A DNA stretch of 64,000 bases, taken from positions 16,071 to 80,070 of the forward strand of contig DATBOO010000204.1 of the NCBI GenBank assembly GCA_036553725.1, read 5' to 3'. This document shows positions 51,744 to 59,854 of this stretch, one piece after another; positions within the stretch are counted from its first letter, which is position 1; every line of letters begins with the position of its first letter. This stretch comes from Bog-756 sp036553725. Lineage in GTDB: Bacteria > Actinomycetota > Acidimicrobiia > Acidimicrobiales > RAAP-2. The notes beneath the pieces are model-generated. The model was not told the DNA's origin, did no database searches, and saw only the letters and a list, made by a program, of their open reading frames with translations. The position numbers and the translations under genes are program-made.

Positions 51744-51896
51744 GGTGGGGCTCCTTGGCGTGGCGGTCGGCGCGGCCGGGAAGGCGGCCGGCCCGTTCTC
51801 TGCACCTACCTGTACGAGCGGGGGCCGGGAGGGGTTGACACGACCGGCCGGTGGTAGCGTCTGGCCGGCCTACCAGCTGCCCGAAGGAGAAGACCG

Positions 51897-52811
51897 TTGG
51901 CACCTGAGGGCGGGAGCCGGCCGATCCGGTTGGGCATCACCACACCGGTCCTCACCATGCTGCCGGACGCGCACGCCTCCTGGGAGCGGGACGGCACCAT
52001 CGACGACGTCGCCGACATCGCCCGGGGCGCCGAGCGGCTCGGGTACCACCACCTGACCTGCAGCGAGCACGTGGTCGTCCCCACCGATGTGGCCCCGGTG
52101 CGGGGAGGCCGGTACTGGGATCCGCTGGCCACCTTCGGCTACCTGGCCGCGGTCACCTCCCGGATCCGTCTGGCCACCAACGTGCTCGTCCTCGGCTACC
52201 ACCACCCCCTCGAGATCGCCAAGCGCTATGGCACCCTCGACCAGGTCTCGGGCGGCCGCGTCATCCTGGGACTGGGCGTGGGCTCCCTCGAAGAGGAGTT
52301 CGACCTCCTGGGCGCCCCCTTCCGCGACCGGGGCCCGAGGGCCGACGACGCACTGGCGGCGCTGCGGGCGTCGCTGTCCCAGACCCTGCCCGAGTACGAG
52401 GGCCCGTACTACCGGTTCTCGGGCATCGTCGTGGACCCGTGTGCCCGCCAGCCTTCGGTTCCCCTGTGGATCGGCGGTCGGACCGCCCGCTCCCTCCGCC
52501 GCGCCGTCGAGTTGGGTGACGGCTGGGTCCCCTTCGGGATCCGTCCGGCCGACCTGGCGTCCATGATCGCGGCCGCCCGCGCCACCCCGGCCTGGGCGGC
52601 CCGCCGGGACCCGCTCGAGGTGGTGCTGCAGAACGGCCGGCCGACGGACCCTCTCGGCGATCCCGGAGCCAGCCGCCGGATCGTCGGCAAGCTGATCGAC
52701 GCCGGTGCCACCGGCCTGCAGCTGCGATTCGTCCACCACTCCCTCGCCCACTACCTTGAGCAGCTGGAGGCGATGTCCGAACTGGTCGGGACGTTGGAGG
52801 CCACGGGCTGA
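51897..52811 (+). CDS. LLM-class F420-dependent oxidoreductase
   Basis: 304-aa luciferase-like monooxygenase-fold enzyme of the F420-dependent type. Blocks seen are ADIARGAERLGYHHLTCSEH, RIRLATNVLVLGYHHPLEIA, DQVSGGRVILGLGVGSLEEE and VPLWIGGRTARSLRRAVELG. The TTG start at 51897 is decided by a strong GAAGGAG 8 bp upstream; no in-frame ATG or GTG lies nearby. The next gene, an EthD-like protein, follows 28 bp later, so the two are probably co-transcribed. Substrate unknown. Confidence 0.92.
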   Translation: MAPEGGSRPIRLGITTPVLTMLPDAHASWERDGTIDDVADIARGAERLGYHHLTCSEHVVVPTDVAPVRGGRYWDPLATFGYLAAVTSRIRLATNVLVLGYHHPLEIAKRYGTLDQVSGGRVILGLGVGSLEEEFDLLGAPFRDRGPRADDALAALRASLSQTLPEYEGPYYRFSGIVVDPCARQPSVPLWIGGRTARSLRRAVELGDGWVPFGIRPADLASMIAAARATPAWAARRDPLEVVLQNGRPTDPLGDPGASRRIVGKLIDAGATGLQLRFVHHSLAHYLEQLEAMSELVGTLEATG

Positions 52812-52839
52812 CGCCACCATCGCCATCCCAGGGGGAACC

Positions 52840-53583
52840 ATGAACCGGGTCAAGGTCGGCTTCTTCTCGCTGTCCCACCACTCGCCGACGGGTGACGACC
52901 GCCCGTACCTCGAGTGGCACCAGCTGGACCACATGCCCGAGCAGTACCAGCTGCCCGGGTTGATCCTCGGCCAGCGGTGGGCGTCGACCCCGGCCTGCCG
53001 GGCGGCACGGGCGGTCGAGGTCGGCGACTGGTCGCAGGTCGAGCACGTCGTCTGCTACCTCATGGGCAATCCGGTGGACGAGACCATCGACGAATTCCTC
53101 GCCCTCGGCCGCCACCTGGCCGAACTGGGCCGGTTTCCCCGGTCTCTTCCCTCCCGGTACCGGGGGGGCCTGCGGCTGCTCGAGGCGCACGCCGCCCCCC
53201 GGGCCCTCGTCTCGGCGGAGGTCGTGCCCTTCCGGCCCCACCGGGGCGTCTACCTGATCGTCGAGGAGCCCACCGACCCGGCGGCCCAGGACGGGTACCT
53301 CCAACGGCGGCACGTCGAGCTGCTCCCCGAACTGGTGTCGGTGCCCGGTGTGGCCGGAGCCTGGAGCTACGCCACCACCCCCTCCATCCGCCGGCCGATG
53401 TTCACCGACGGTCGGTTCCGGATGACGGTCTGCTACCTCGACGAGGACCCGGCCACCGTCGCCGGGAGCCTGGCTCCGGTGGTGGCCCGGGCGTGGGCGT
53501 CGGCGCCGTCCCGGGTGCTGCTGGCCGCTCCCTTCGAGTCGTTGGTGGCCTGGGACTGGGACCGCTTCGGGCCGCCCCGCTGA
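52840..53583 (+). CDS. EthD-like tandem dimeric alpha/beta-barrel protein
   Basis: 247-aa protein made of two ferredoxin-like halves. The first contains YLEWHQLDHMPEQYQLPGL and the second YLQRRHVELLPELVSVPGV, both matching the H..HMP/HxxLxP pattern of EthD/ABM relatives that bind haem or act as cofactorless oxygenases. ATG 52840 has GGGGGA at 5 bp. It is co-oriented with the LLM oxidoreductase gene, suggesting consecutive steps or an accessory role in one oxidation pathway. Confidence 0.75.
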   Translation: MNRVKVGFFSLSHHSPTGDDRPYLEWHQLDHMPEQYQLPGLILGQRWASTPACRAARAVEVGDWSQVEHVVCYLMGNPVDETIDEFLALGRHLAELGRFPRSLPSRYRGGLRLLEAHAAPRALVSAEVVPFRPHRGVYLIVEEPTDPAAQDGYLQRRHVELLPELVSVPGVAGAWSYATTPSIRRPMFTDGRFRMTVCYLDEDPATVAGSLAPVVARAWASAPSRVLLAAPFESLVAWDWDRFGPPR

Positions 53584-53620
53584 TCGCCGGCCCGGCATAT
53601 CCCGACCGGCCGGGCATCGT

Positions 53621-54106
53621 TCAGCCGGCGCCCCGCTGGTGGAGCTTCTGGAGGGACCGCACCAGTGAGGCTTCGATGAGCTTGTCGTTGCCCTCGGAGA
53701 TGAAGTCGTGCACCCGTCGTTCGAGCAGCACCCGCATCACCGGGTTGAACACCTCGTAGGTCTCACGGAAGTAGACCCTGGTCCGACCCCCGCCGAGGTC
53801 CTCCAGCCGGGTCCATCCCGACGCCTTCGACCAGAGGGGCTTGCCGATGGCGTCGTAGCGCCACGACACGGGGCGCTGGGCCTGGGTGATCCACTCCCAC
53901 GACTGCGCCCGGCCCTTGGACAACAGGTACTTCGGGACCGGGAAGGTGCAGTGTCGGACCAGCCCGTTCCCCTGTTCGTCGCCGGGGTGGAGGATCTCGA
54001 TCTTCACCGTGTCGGTCTCGACGCCCACCCGGGTGCGCTTCCAGATCACGTCCCAGACCTCCTCGGGTGTCCCCTCGACGGTGAAATCGAACCGGTGGTC
54101 CTGCAC
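53621..54106 (-). CDS. SRPBCC (START-like) family protein
   Basis: 161-aa single-domain lipid-pocket protein. The first strand and helix read RFDFTVEGTPEEVWDVIW, and the long C-terminal helix is FNPVMRVLLERRVHDFISEG. Members bind hydrophobic ligands or act as cyclases. GTG 54106 is supported by GAGGAG at 6 bp. It follows the acyl-CoA ligase gene by 53 bp on the same strand, suggesting a shared lipid or aromatic substrate. Confidence 0.85.
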   Translation of the reverse strand: MQDHRFDFTVEGTPEEVWDVIWKRTRVGVETDTVKIEILHPGDEQGNGLVRHCTFPVPKYLLSKGRAQSWEWITQAQRPVSWRYDAIGKPLWSKASGWTRLEDLGGGRTRVYFRETYEVFNPVMRVLLERRVHDFISEGNDKLIEASLVRSLQKLHQRGAG

Positions 54107-54159
54107 GGCGTCTCCTCTCGGGCCCCTCGGCCTGTGAATCGGTCATCTGCTCCGCTGGG

Positions 54160-55686
54160 TCATGGCTGCGTCGCCGGCTGCGTCGCCAGCTGGCCCTTCA
54201 CCACCTTCCCACCGGCGTTCCTCGGGAGCTCGGCGAGGTAGTGGACCTGGCGGGGGACCTTGTAGTCGGCCAGGCGTTCACCGGCGAAGCGCTGCAGCTC
54301 CTCGCCGTCCAGGACCTCGCCGGGGCGGAGCACCACGTAGGCGGCGACGTCCTCGCCCAGCACGTCGTGGGGGATGCCGACGACGGCGGCCTCGACCACC
54401 GCCGGGTGGGCGTGGAGGACCGCTTCCACATCATCGGCATAGACGTTCATCCCGCCCCGCACGATCATCTCCTTCTTCCGACCGACGATGTACAGGTAGC
54501 CGTCGCCGTCGAGGTAGCCGAGATCCCCGGTGTGCAGCCACCCACCCGCCCACATCCGGGCGGTGGCCTCTTCGTCCTTGTAGTACTCCCGGTGGCCCTC
54601 GGGGTTGCGGGTGAGGACCTCGCCGACCGCGCCGGTCGGGCACTCGCTCCCGTCCTCGTCGGCGATCCGGACCTCCGTCGGGGGCCGGGGCCGTCCCACC
54701 GCCCCCGGATGGGTCCGCGACCCTTCCGGGTCCATGGAGAACGTGGCGTGACCGCCCTCGGTCATGCCGTAGCTGTTCAGCACCGGGACACCGGGCAGCC
54801 GGGCCTGGAGGCGCTGCAGGGTGTCCGGGGCCAGGGGCGCACTGCCCAGCACCAGCGTGCGGAGGCTGGACAGGTCCGCCGACTCGAATCCGGGATGGTG
54901 GAGGAGGAGCTGGGCCATCGCCGGCACGACGAAGGCGATCACCGGTCGTTCGGACTCGACGGTCCCGAGCCACCGCCCGGCATCGAATTTCGGCATGAAC
55001 AGGACGGTCATCCCGGCCTTCATCGGGTTGTAGATGAAGCCGAGCCCGGCAAAGGTGAAGACCGGGGTGGCGGTCAGCCAGGCGGTCCCCTGCCAGGCCG
55101 GCCGGGTGTTGGCCAGGAGGGCGACACTGCGGTGGCGCACGGCCACGCCCTTCGGCCGGCCCGTGGTCCCCGACGTGTACATGACGTCGGCGAGGTCGTC
55201 CTCGCCGATGGGCACCTGGATCTCACGGTCGTCCGCATCCTTCACCTGTTCGATGTCGATCGAGCCTTCGGGTCCCGTGCGACCCACCGTGGCCAGGACG
55301 GCCAGGGAGGGGAGGGACCCCACCAGCGGGGCCAGAGCCTCCCGGTAGGTGCCACTGGCCACGACGGCAGTGGGTTCGGCGTGGTCGAGGATGGCCCGGA
55401 CTTCGGGAGGTGACAGCCGGTTGTTCATCGGGACGGCGACGGCGCCGATCTTGTGGACGGCGCTGTAGGTCACGATCCAGTCCAGGATCTGCTCGGGCTC
55501 GAGGTAGATGGCCACGAGATCGCCCTTCTCGACGCCCCGGCCTCGGAGGCCGCGGGCCAGGCGGTTCGAGTCCCGCTCCCAGCGGTCGAAGGTGATCGAC
55601 GACCCGTCGCCCAGGTTCCGGTAGGCGACCTGGTCCGGGTGGGCGGAGGCCATCCACCTCAGCTGGTCGGGCAGCCGGTCAGCCAC
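54160..55686 (-). CDS. Acyl-CoA synthetase (AMP-forming, ANL superfamily)
   Basis: 508-aa enzyme activating a carboxylic acid to its CoA thioester. The phosphate loop MYTSGTTGRPKGVAV, A5 motif NSYGMTEGGH, A7 motif GWLHTGDLGYLDGDGYLYIV and hinge GRKKEMIVRGGMNVY are intact. The catalytic Lys lies in LPRNAGGKVVK near the C-terminus. Length fits the medium/long-chain or aromatic-acid group. GTG 55686 begins the natural N-terminus. It is probably co-transcribed with the downstream SRPBCC gene. Confidence 0.93.
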   Translation of the reverse strand: MADRLPDQLRWMASAHPDQVAYRNLGDGSSITFDRWERDSNRLARGLRGRGVEKGDLVAIYLEPEQILDWIVTYSAVHKIGAVAVPMNNRLSPPEVRAILDHAEPTAVVASGTYREALAPLVGSLPSLAVLATVGRTGPEGSIDIEQVKDADDREIQVPIGEDDLADVMYTSGTTGRPKGVAVRHRSVALLANTRPAWQGTAWLTATPVFTFAGLGFIYNPMKAGMTVLFMPKFDAGRWLGTVESERPVIAFVVPAMAQLLLHHPGFESADLSSLRTLVLGSAPLAPDTLQRLQARLPGVPVLNSYGMTEGGHATFSMDPEGSRTHPGAVGRPRPPTEVRIADEDGSECPTGAVGEVLTRNPEGHREYYKDEEATARMWAGGWLHTGDLGYLDGDGYLYIVGRKKEMIVRGGMNVYADDVEAVLHAHPAVVEAAVVGIPHDVLGEDVAAYVVLRPGEVLDGEELQRFAGERLADYKVPRQVHYLAELPRNAGGKVVKGQLATQPATQP

Positions 55687-55874
55687 GAGCCGGCTGCTCG
55701 GTGATGGGTTCGATGGTCATGTGGTGCTCCCGGGACGAGGGGCGCGGGCGGGTGCGGTCAGACTCTAGCCAGCCACCCGGCGGCAGCATCGGTGCAGGCG
55801 CCGGGCTAGCTTCGCACTGGCGACGCCACCACCAGGGAGCGGCTCCGGGAGTCAGATGAATGAGAGGCGGCGAG

Positions 55875-56498
55875 ATGGCTGAGGAGGACGGACCGGCGGC
55901 GGCGCCGTCGTTCTTCCACGTCGTCCTCCGCCAGCGTGCCACCCGGGAGTTCGCCGATCGACCGGTGGGCGATGAGTTGATCGAGGCCTGCCTCCGGGCC
56001 GCCACCCACGCACCGAGCGCTGAGAACCTCCAGCCCTGGGTGTTCGTCGTGGTCCGGGACGACGGGCTCCGGGCCTCGATCGGGGAACTGACCCGTCGGG
56101 CCTGGAGGGCCGGTGGTCGGGCGCACTCGGAGGGCCGCCTGTCGCCCTCCCTGCTGCGTGATGTCGACCGGGGGGCAGAGGGCGGGGTCGGGTCCGCCCA
56201 GGTCATCGTCGTGGTGTGCGGCGACTCCGACATCGGGCTCGAGTCGACCCTTCCGTCATCGGTCTACCCGGCCACTCAGAACCTGCTCCTGTCGGCCGCC
56301 GCCCTCGGCCTCGGGTCGGCCATGACCACCCTGGCCACTCAGCTGGCCGGCGAGCTCTCCGACCTGCTCGGCCTCCCGCCCTCGGTCCGGCCCATGGCCG
56401 TTGTGCCCATCGGCTGGCCGGTCCGCCCCCCCGGTGCCCCCCGGCGCCTACCCCTGGGCGAACGGGCCTACCGAGACCGCTACGGCGCGCCTTGGTGA
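55875..56498 (+). CDS. Nitroreductase family protein
   Basis: 207-aa FMN-dependent oxidoreductase. VVLRQRATREFADRPVGDEL is the N-terminal FMN-phosphate segment with its Arg pair, APSAENLQPWVFVVVRD the Ser/Asn substrate region, and AALGLGSAMTTL the cofactor loop. ATG 55875 is preceded by GAGAGG at 7 bp; an ATG at 55860 is in frame but weaker. It probably forms a homodimer reducing nitro compounds, quinones or similar. Divergent from the acyl-CoA ligase gene. Confidence 0.88.
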   Translation: MAEEDGPAAAPSFFHVVLRQRATREFADRPVGDELIEACLRAATHAPSAENLQPWVFVVVRDDGLRASIGELTRRAWRAGGRAHSEGRLSPSLLRDVDRGAEGGVGSAQVIVVVCGDSDIGLESTLPSSVYPATQNLLLSAAALGLGSAMTTLATQLAGELSDLLGLPPSVRPMAVVPIGWPVRPPGAPRRLPLGERAYRDRYGAPW

Positions 56499-56526
56499 CC
56501 GAACGAGAGGGGGAGGCGCGCCGACC

Positions 56527-56586
56527 AATGGACCGGTGGCGTTCCGCGATCCCGACGGCCAGCTGATCGAGCTCCTGGCCGGATAG
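56527..56586 (+). pseudogene. Remnant of a VOC/glyoxalase C-terminus
   Basis: After the nitroreductase gene, 19 codons read NGPVAFRDPDGQLIELLAG and stop. FRDPDGxLIEL is the signature last strand of glyoxalase/VOC proteins and includes the metal-ligand Glu. No upstream part of such a protein exists in any frame, so this is a residual 3' end of a deleted gene. Confidence 0.55.
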
Positions 56587-56607
56587 GAACGGAGCGCTCG
56601 GCCCGGG

Positions 56608-58143
56608 TCAGCTCATCGCTGCGATCGGCTGCTTCGGCGGGTACCGGCCGAAGGTCCCGAAGTGCGCGGCGATCCCGCCGGTGAAGCTGTCGATGTAGGC
56701 AAGCTTGCGGATCATGTAGCTACGGGTCTCCTTCGGGTCGAGGTAGAGGTTGTACAGGCGGCCGTGCGAGTACTTCTGGGTCACGCCGGTGAACCCGCCC
56801 AGATTGAGGCAGTCGCGGTCGTCATCGGAGGTGGAGGCGACCATGAACTTCCACTCCCCGACCCGGAGGGCCGAGAAGACATTGGTCAGCCAGTAGTAGA
56901 GGTACTTGCGGTTGGAGGCGCCGTCCGAGTCGAGAAGGAACGAGGTCTGGTCGACCCCGTCGATGTAGCGGTCGTCCGGTACGGCATCGGCCGCCCCGGC
57001 CAGGCTGAGGAAGGTGTTGAACAGGTCCATCTGGGAGAAGAGGCCGTCCGTGGCCCGGTCTGCGGCGATCATGCCCGGCCAGGTGACGACGGCCGGCACT
57101 CGCTGGCCTCCCTCCCAGGTGGAGCCCTTGGCGCTGCGGAAGGGCGAATAGGCCGCATCGGGCCAGGTCTCCATCTCCGGCCCGTTGTCCGAGGAGACGA
57201 AGATCACTGTGTCATCCATCTGCCCGGTGGCCTCGAGTTCGGCCACCAGCCGGCCGACGATGTCGTCGAGCTCGATGATGGTGTCCTTGTAGGGGTGGCG
57301 GGCCGGGGACGATCCGAGGAACCGCTCGTGGGGGTAGTTGTCGAAGTGGGCGCCCCGGGTGCAGTGGTAGAGGAACCACGGCTTGCGCTGCCCCGGGTCG
57401 GGCCCGGCCATCCGCCGGATGAACTCCAAGGAGTAGGCGGCCCATTTGTCGTCCAGCAGTGACAGCACGGGGATGGTCACCTCCTCGACGTTCTCGGTCT
57501 TCCCACCCCGAGTGGCGTGGACGAAGCACTTGTTGAAGGGCAGGTTCTTGACCCACTCGGTGCGTTCCTGGCTGTAGACGATCTCCGGGAAGAAATTGGG
57601 GTCGCGCCACTCGGTGTACATGTCGGACACCGAGAGGAAGCCGTAGAAGTCGTCGAAGCCGACATTCTGGGGCTGGGACGCCGTGTTCTCGCCGATGTGC
57701 CACTTGCCGACGGCCTGGGTGACATAGCCCGCATCCGACAGCAGAGAGGCCAGCGTGACCTCACCGTCGAGCCCGCCCGGTTGCCCGTACATGGGGGGTC
57801 GCAGCAGGCCGTGTCGCATCGGAAGCCGCCCGGTCATGATCGAGGCGCGGGACGGGGTGCACGACGGCTCCGAGTAGCACGAGGTGAGCAGCTTGCCGCG
57901 CCGGGCCAGCCGGTCGATGTTGGGCGTCGGCGCCCCGACCGCCACCCCGCCTCCGTAGCAGCCGAAGTCGCCCCATCCCACATCGTCGAAGAGGATCATG
58001 AGGATGTTGGGCTGCCTACCGGCCGAGCCGCGATAGCCCGCCAGTGCGGATCCGGCCCGCTCCTCCTGCTCCGCCAGCACGAACCGGGGCTCGAGGCTGT
58101 CGCGCTCTCGTGTCGTCTCTGCCACTACCGGATCGTGTGCCAT
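56608..58143 (-). CDS. Type I sulfatase (arylsulfatase family)
   Basis: 511-aa sulfate-ester hydrolase. The modifiable Cys95 sits in CTPSRASIMTGRLPMRHG; Asp ligands occur in ILFDDVGWGDFGCYG and VSSDNGPEM, and QAVGKWHIGE holds the Lys/His pair. ATG 58143 is chosen because GAAGGG lies 6 bp upstream and the N-terminus to that point is compact. No signal peptide is evident. Shorter than the arylsulfatase at 25.5 kb and without its C-terminal module, so a different subfamily. It needs a formylglycine-generating enzyme encoded elsewhere. Confidence 0.92.
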   Translation of the reverse strand: MAHDPVVAETTRERDSLEPRFVLAEQEERAGSALAGYRGSAGRQPNILMILFDDVGWGDFGCYGGGVAVGAPTPNIDRLARRGKLLTSCYSEPSCTPSRASIMTGRLPMRHGLLRPPMYGQPGGLDGEVTLASLLSDAGYVTQAVGKWHIGENTASQPQNVGFDDFYGFLSVSDMYTEWRDPNFFPEIVYSQERTEWVKNLPFNKCFVHATRGGKTENVEEVTIPVLSLLDDKWAAYSLEFIRRMAGPDPGQRKPWFLYHCTRGAHFDNYPHERFLGSSPARHPYKDTIIELDDIVGRLVAELEATGQMDDTVIFVSSDNGPEMETWPDAAYSPFRSAKGSTWEGGQRVPAVVTWPGMIAADRATDGLFSQMDLFNTFLSLAGAADAVPDDRYIDGVDQTSFLLDSDGASNRKYLYYWLTNVFSALRVGEWKFMVASTSDDDRDCLNLGGFTGVTQKYSHGRLYNLYLDPKETRSYMIRKLAYIDSFTGGIAAHFGTFGRYPPKQPIAAMS

Positions 58144-58169
58144 GGGTACCCTTCTCTGGTTCGGTCTCG

Positions 58170-58198
58170 GTCGGGCATGCCGGCTGCTGCTGCCCGAC
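58170..58198 (-). other. Stem-loop in the leader of the second sulfatase gene
   Basis: GTCGGGCA and TGCCCGAC form a perfect 8-bp stem with a 13-nt loop. It starts 27 bases upstream of the sulfatase start codon, suggesting a leader structure that could affect expression. Confidence 0.35.
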
Positions 58199-58343
58199 TC
58201 ATCCCTGGGCTCTCCCACCGCTCTCAGCCACCGTCACCGTGGCGACGTCGATGCACGGATGCTCATGCGGCGCACCCGATCAACATACATCGCTGGATAC
58301 CTCACCCAGAATGGCCGGGAAGGAGGTCTCCAACCCCGAAGGC

Positions 58344-59282
58344 TCACCCGTGGTGGTCTCCGGCGCGATTGTCGACCCCCTCGGTGTGCTCGATCATCCG
58401 TGTCTGGTCGTGTGGAGCGTCAAGGGTGCTCGATGGTCGTGGACGGATCAGGATGATCTGAACCGATGACACCACCAACACCGCCAGCGTCACTACACGC
58501 TCGCTCTTGCCGACCGGGTTGAAGATGGCGTACACCTGAACACCGGCCGCGAGGGCGTTGGCCGCCAGCGGCAGTGCGATCGCACCCCATCCGGTGACCT
58601 GGTGGTCCTCACCGAGCGCGCCCGACACCCGAGTCCACGCCGCGTAGGCGAGGGACACCGCTCCCAGTGGCCAGAGGAATGCATAGCTCTCGCCGGTGCC
58701 GACGCCCCGCGCCTGCTGCACGGCGAAGGCCGCATCTGCTCCCGCCGTCGCCAGCACGCCCAGTCCGATGAAGACCCACATTCGATCTGGATGCCATCCC
58801 AACAGGCCGTATACCCCGAGGATCGCGCCGACCAGCAGGACGTCGAGCACGGGGTAGCTGAAGTCGACGATGGTCGCCAAGGTCCCCTGGGTCGCCTCGT
58901 CGATGGTCGGCTGGATGATGACCGCGAATCCAAGGACAAGGATGAGAAGGGTGACGGCTAGCCCGTCCATCCAACGGTGTAGTTCGAAGTGCGGGAACCG
59001 GATCCGGATCAGAAGGACGATTCCGACCACCATGAGCGGATACCACAGCAACCAGAGGATGTCCGCGAACGTGGGATACGGCACGATCGTACGGCCGCCA
59101 TAGACGACGCTCCAGGCAATGCTGGCGGAGCTCCATGACACCATCGCCAGTCCAAAAGCGAGCCAGGCCCATCGAGTGGTCGGCTCATAGGCGGCCCGGG
59201 CCAACACGAGAACTGCGGCAGCGGCAATGACCAGATCGTGGCTCCAGGTCTGGTAGATGGCCGAAGGACCGCCGAATCCCAA
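58344..59282 (-). CDS. Polytopic membrane sensor module of the kind fused to GGDEF/EAL proteins, here without output domain
   Basis: At least 312 aa, about 9-10 membrane helices. IVPYPTFADILWLLWYPLMV, then RWMDGLAVTLLILVLG and AYAFLWP-like turns resemble the N-terminal membrane half of many actinobacterial diguanylate cyclase/phosphodiesterases. No GGDEF or EAL domain follows; the protein stops about 40 residues after the last helix. The start is poor: TTG 59282 lies inside the first hydrophobic segment, and a further 48 in-frame codons upstream (including YVWPPLAILVLLEASNELL) look coding but contain no ATG or GTG before a stop. It is therefore probably a degenerating or truncated gene. Confidence 0.6.
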   Translation of the reverse strand: MGFGGPSAIYQTWSHDLVIAAAAVLVLARAAYEPTTRWAWLAFGLAMVSWSSASIAWSVVYGGRTIVPYPTFADILWLLWYPLMVVGIVLLIRIRFPHFELHRWMDGLAVTLLILVLGFAVIIQPTIDEATQGTLATIVDFSYPVLDVLLVGAILGVYGLLGWHPDRMWVFIGLGVLATAGADAAFAVQQARGVGTGESYAFLWPLGAVSLAYAAWTRVSGALGEDHQVTGWGAIALPLAANALAAGVQVYAIFNPVGKSERVVTLAVLVVSSVQIILIRPRPSSTLDAPHDQTRMIEHTEGVDNRAGDHHG

Positions 59283-59646
59283 CAGCTCGTTGGACGCCTC
59301 GAGGAGAACGAGAATGGCGAGGGGTGGCCAGACATAACGCAGGGCAGGAGGACTTTCGTAGAGCTCGCCCTCAGCGTCGACGGAGTGGGGCGCCCTCAGC
59401 CTGGAGACGTCGATAGGAATCCGACCATCGTGTCACCTCATCCCGACGTGCGGCCACACGAAGCGAATGCGGTGTCGGCCGTCCCGCCCGGCAGGATTGG
59501 CACTCCGCCGTCAGATACACGTCGAAATCGCGGGCGTTGGCGACGTTGACAGGAGGAGATCGCCGCAGTCGGAGCACCTCGTCCAGCCTTGTGTGGGCGG
59601 AGTCGACTGCGCTCAAGGACAAGTAGCGGCCTGTCGATGCATAGGC
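59283..59646. other. Intergenic region with upstream coding remnant of the membrane sensor
   Basis: About 360 bases. The minus-strand half nearest 59283 (to about 59428) is still in frame with the membrane protein. The remainder shows no recognisable gene, although short frames exist on both strands. Confidence 0.45.
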
Positions 59647-59796
59647 ATGACCACGCAGCCCGAACCAATTGACGGCCTATGGTTCAACGACGTCGACCGA
59701 TTGTGTCCAGAGTGCGGTGGGCCGATCGAGGACGGACCGACCTTCCGCATCTGCCAGGGCTGCTATGACGCGTATGTGGACAACGCCGGCCGATAG
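59647..59796 (+). CDS. 49-residue zinc-ribbon-like protein
   Basis: Short protein with two CxxC knuckles, LCPECGGPIEDGPTFRICQG followed by CYDAYVDNAGR, spaced as in rubredoxin/zinc-ribbon folds. It begins at ATG 59647 (MTTQPEPIDGLWFND). The ribosome binding site is weak, so the call rests on the well-formed metal motif. Function unknown; such mini-ribbons may act as nucleic-acid or protein adaptors. It is convergent with the carboxyltransferase gene. Confidence 0.6.
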   Translation: MTTQPEPIDGLWFNDVDRLCPECGGPIEDGPTFRICQGCYDAYVDNAGR

Positions 59797-59854
59797 TTGA
59801 TCTGTCGCCGGCGCCTCAATTCGGCAGCGGCAGATGGGGGAATCGAAGTGTGGG

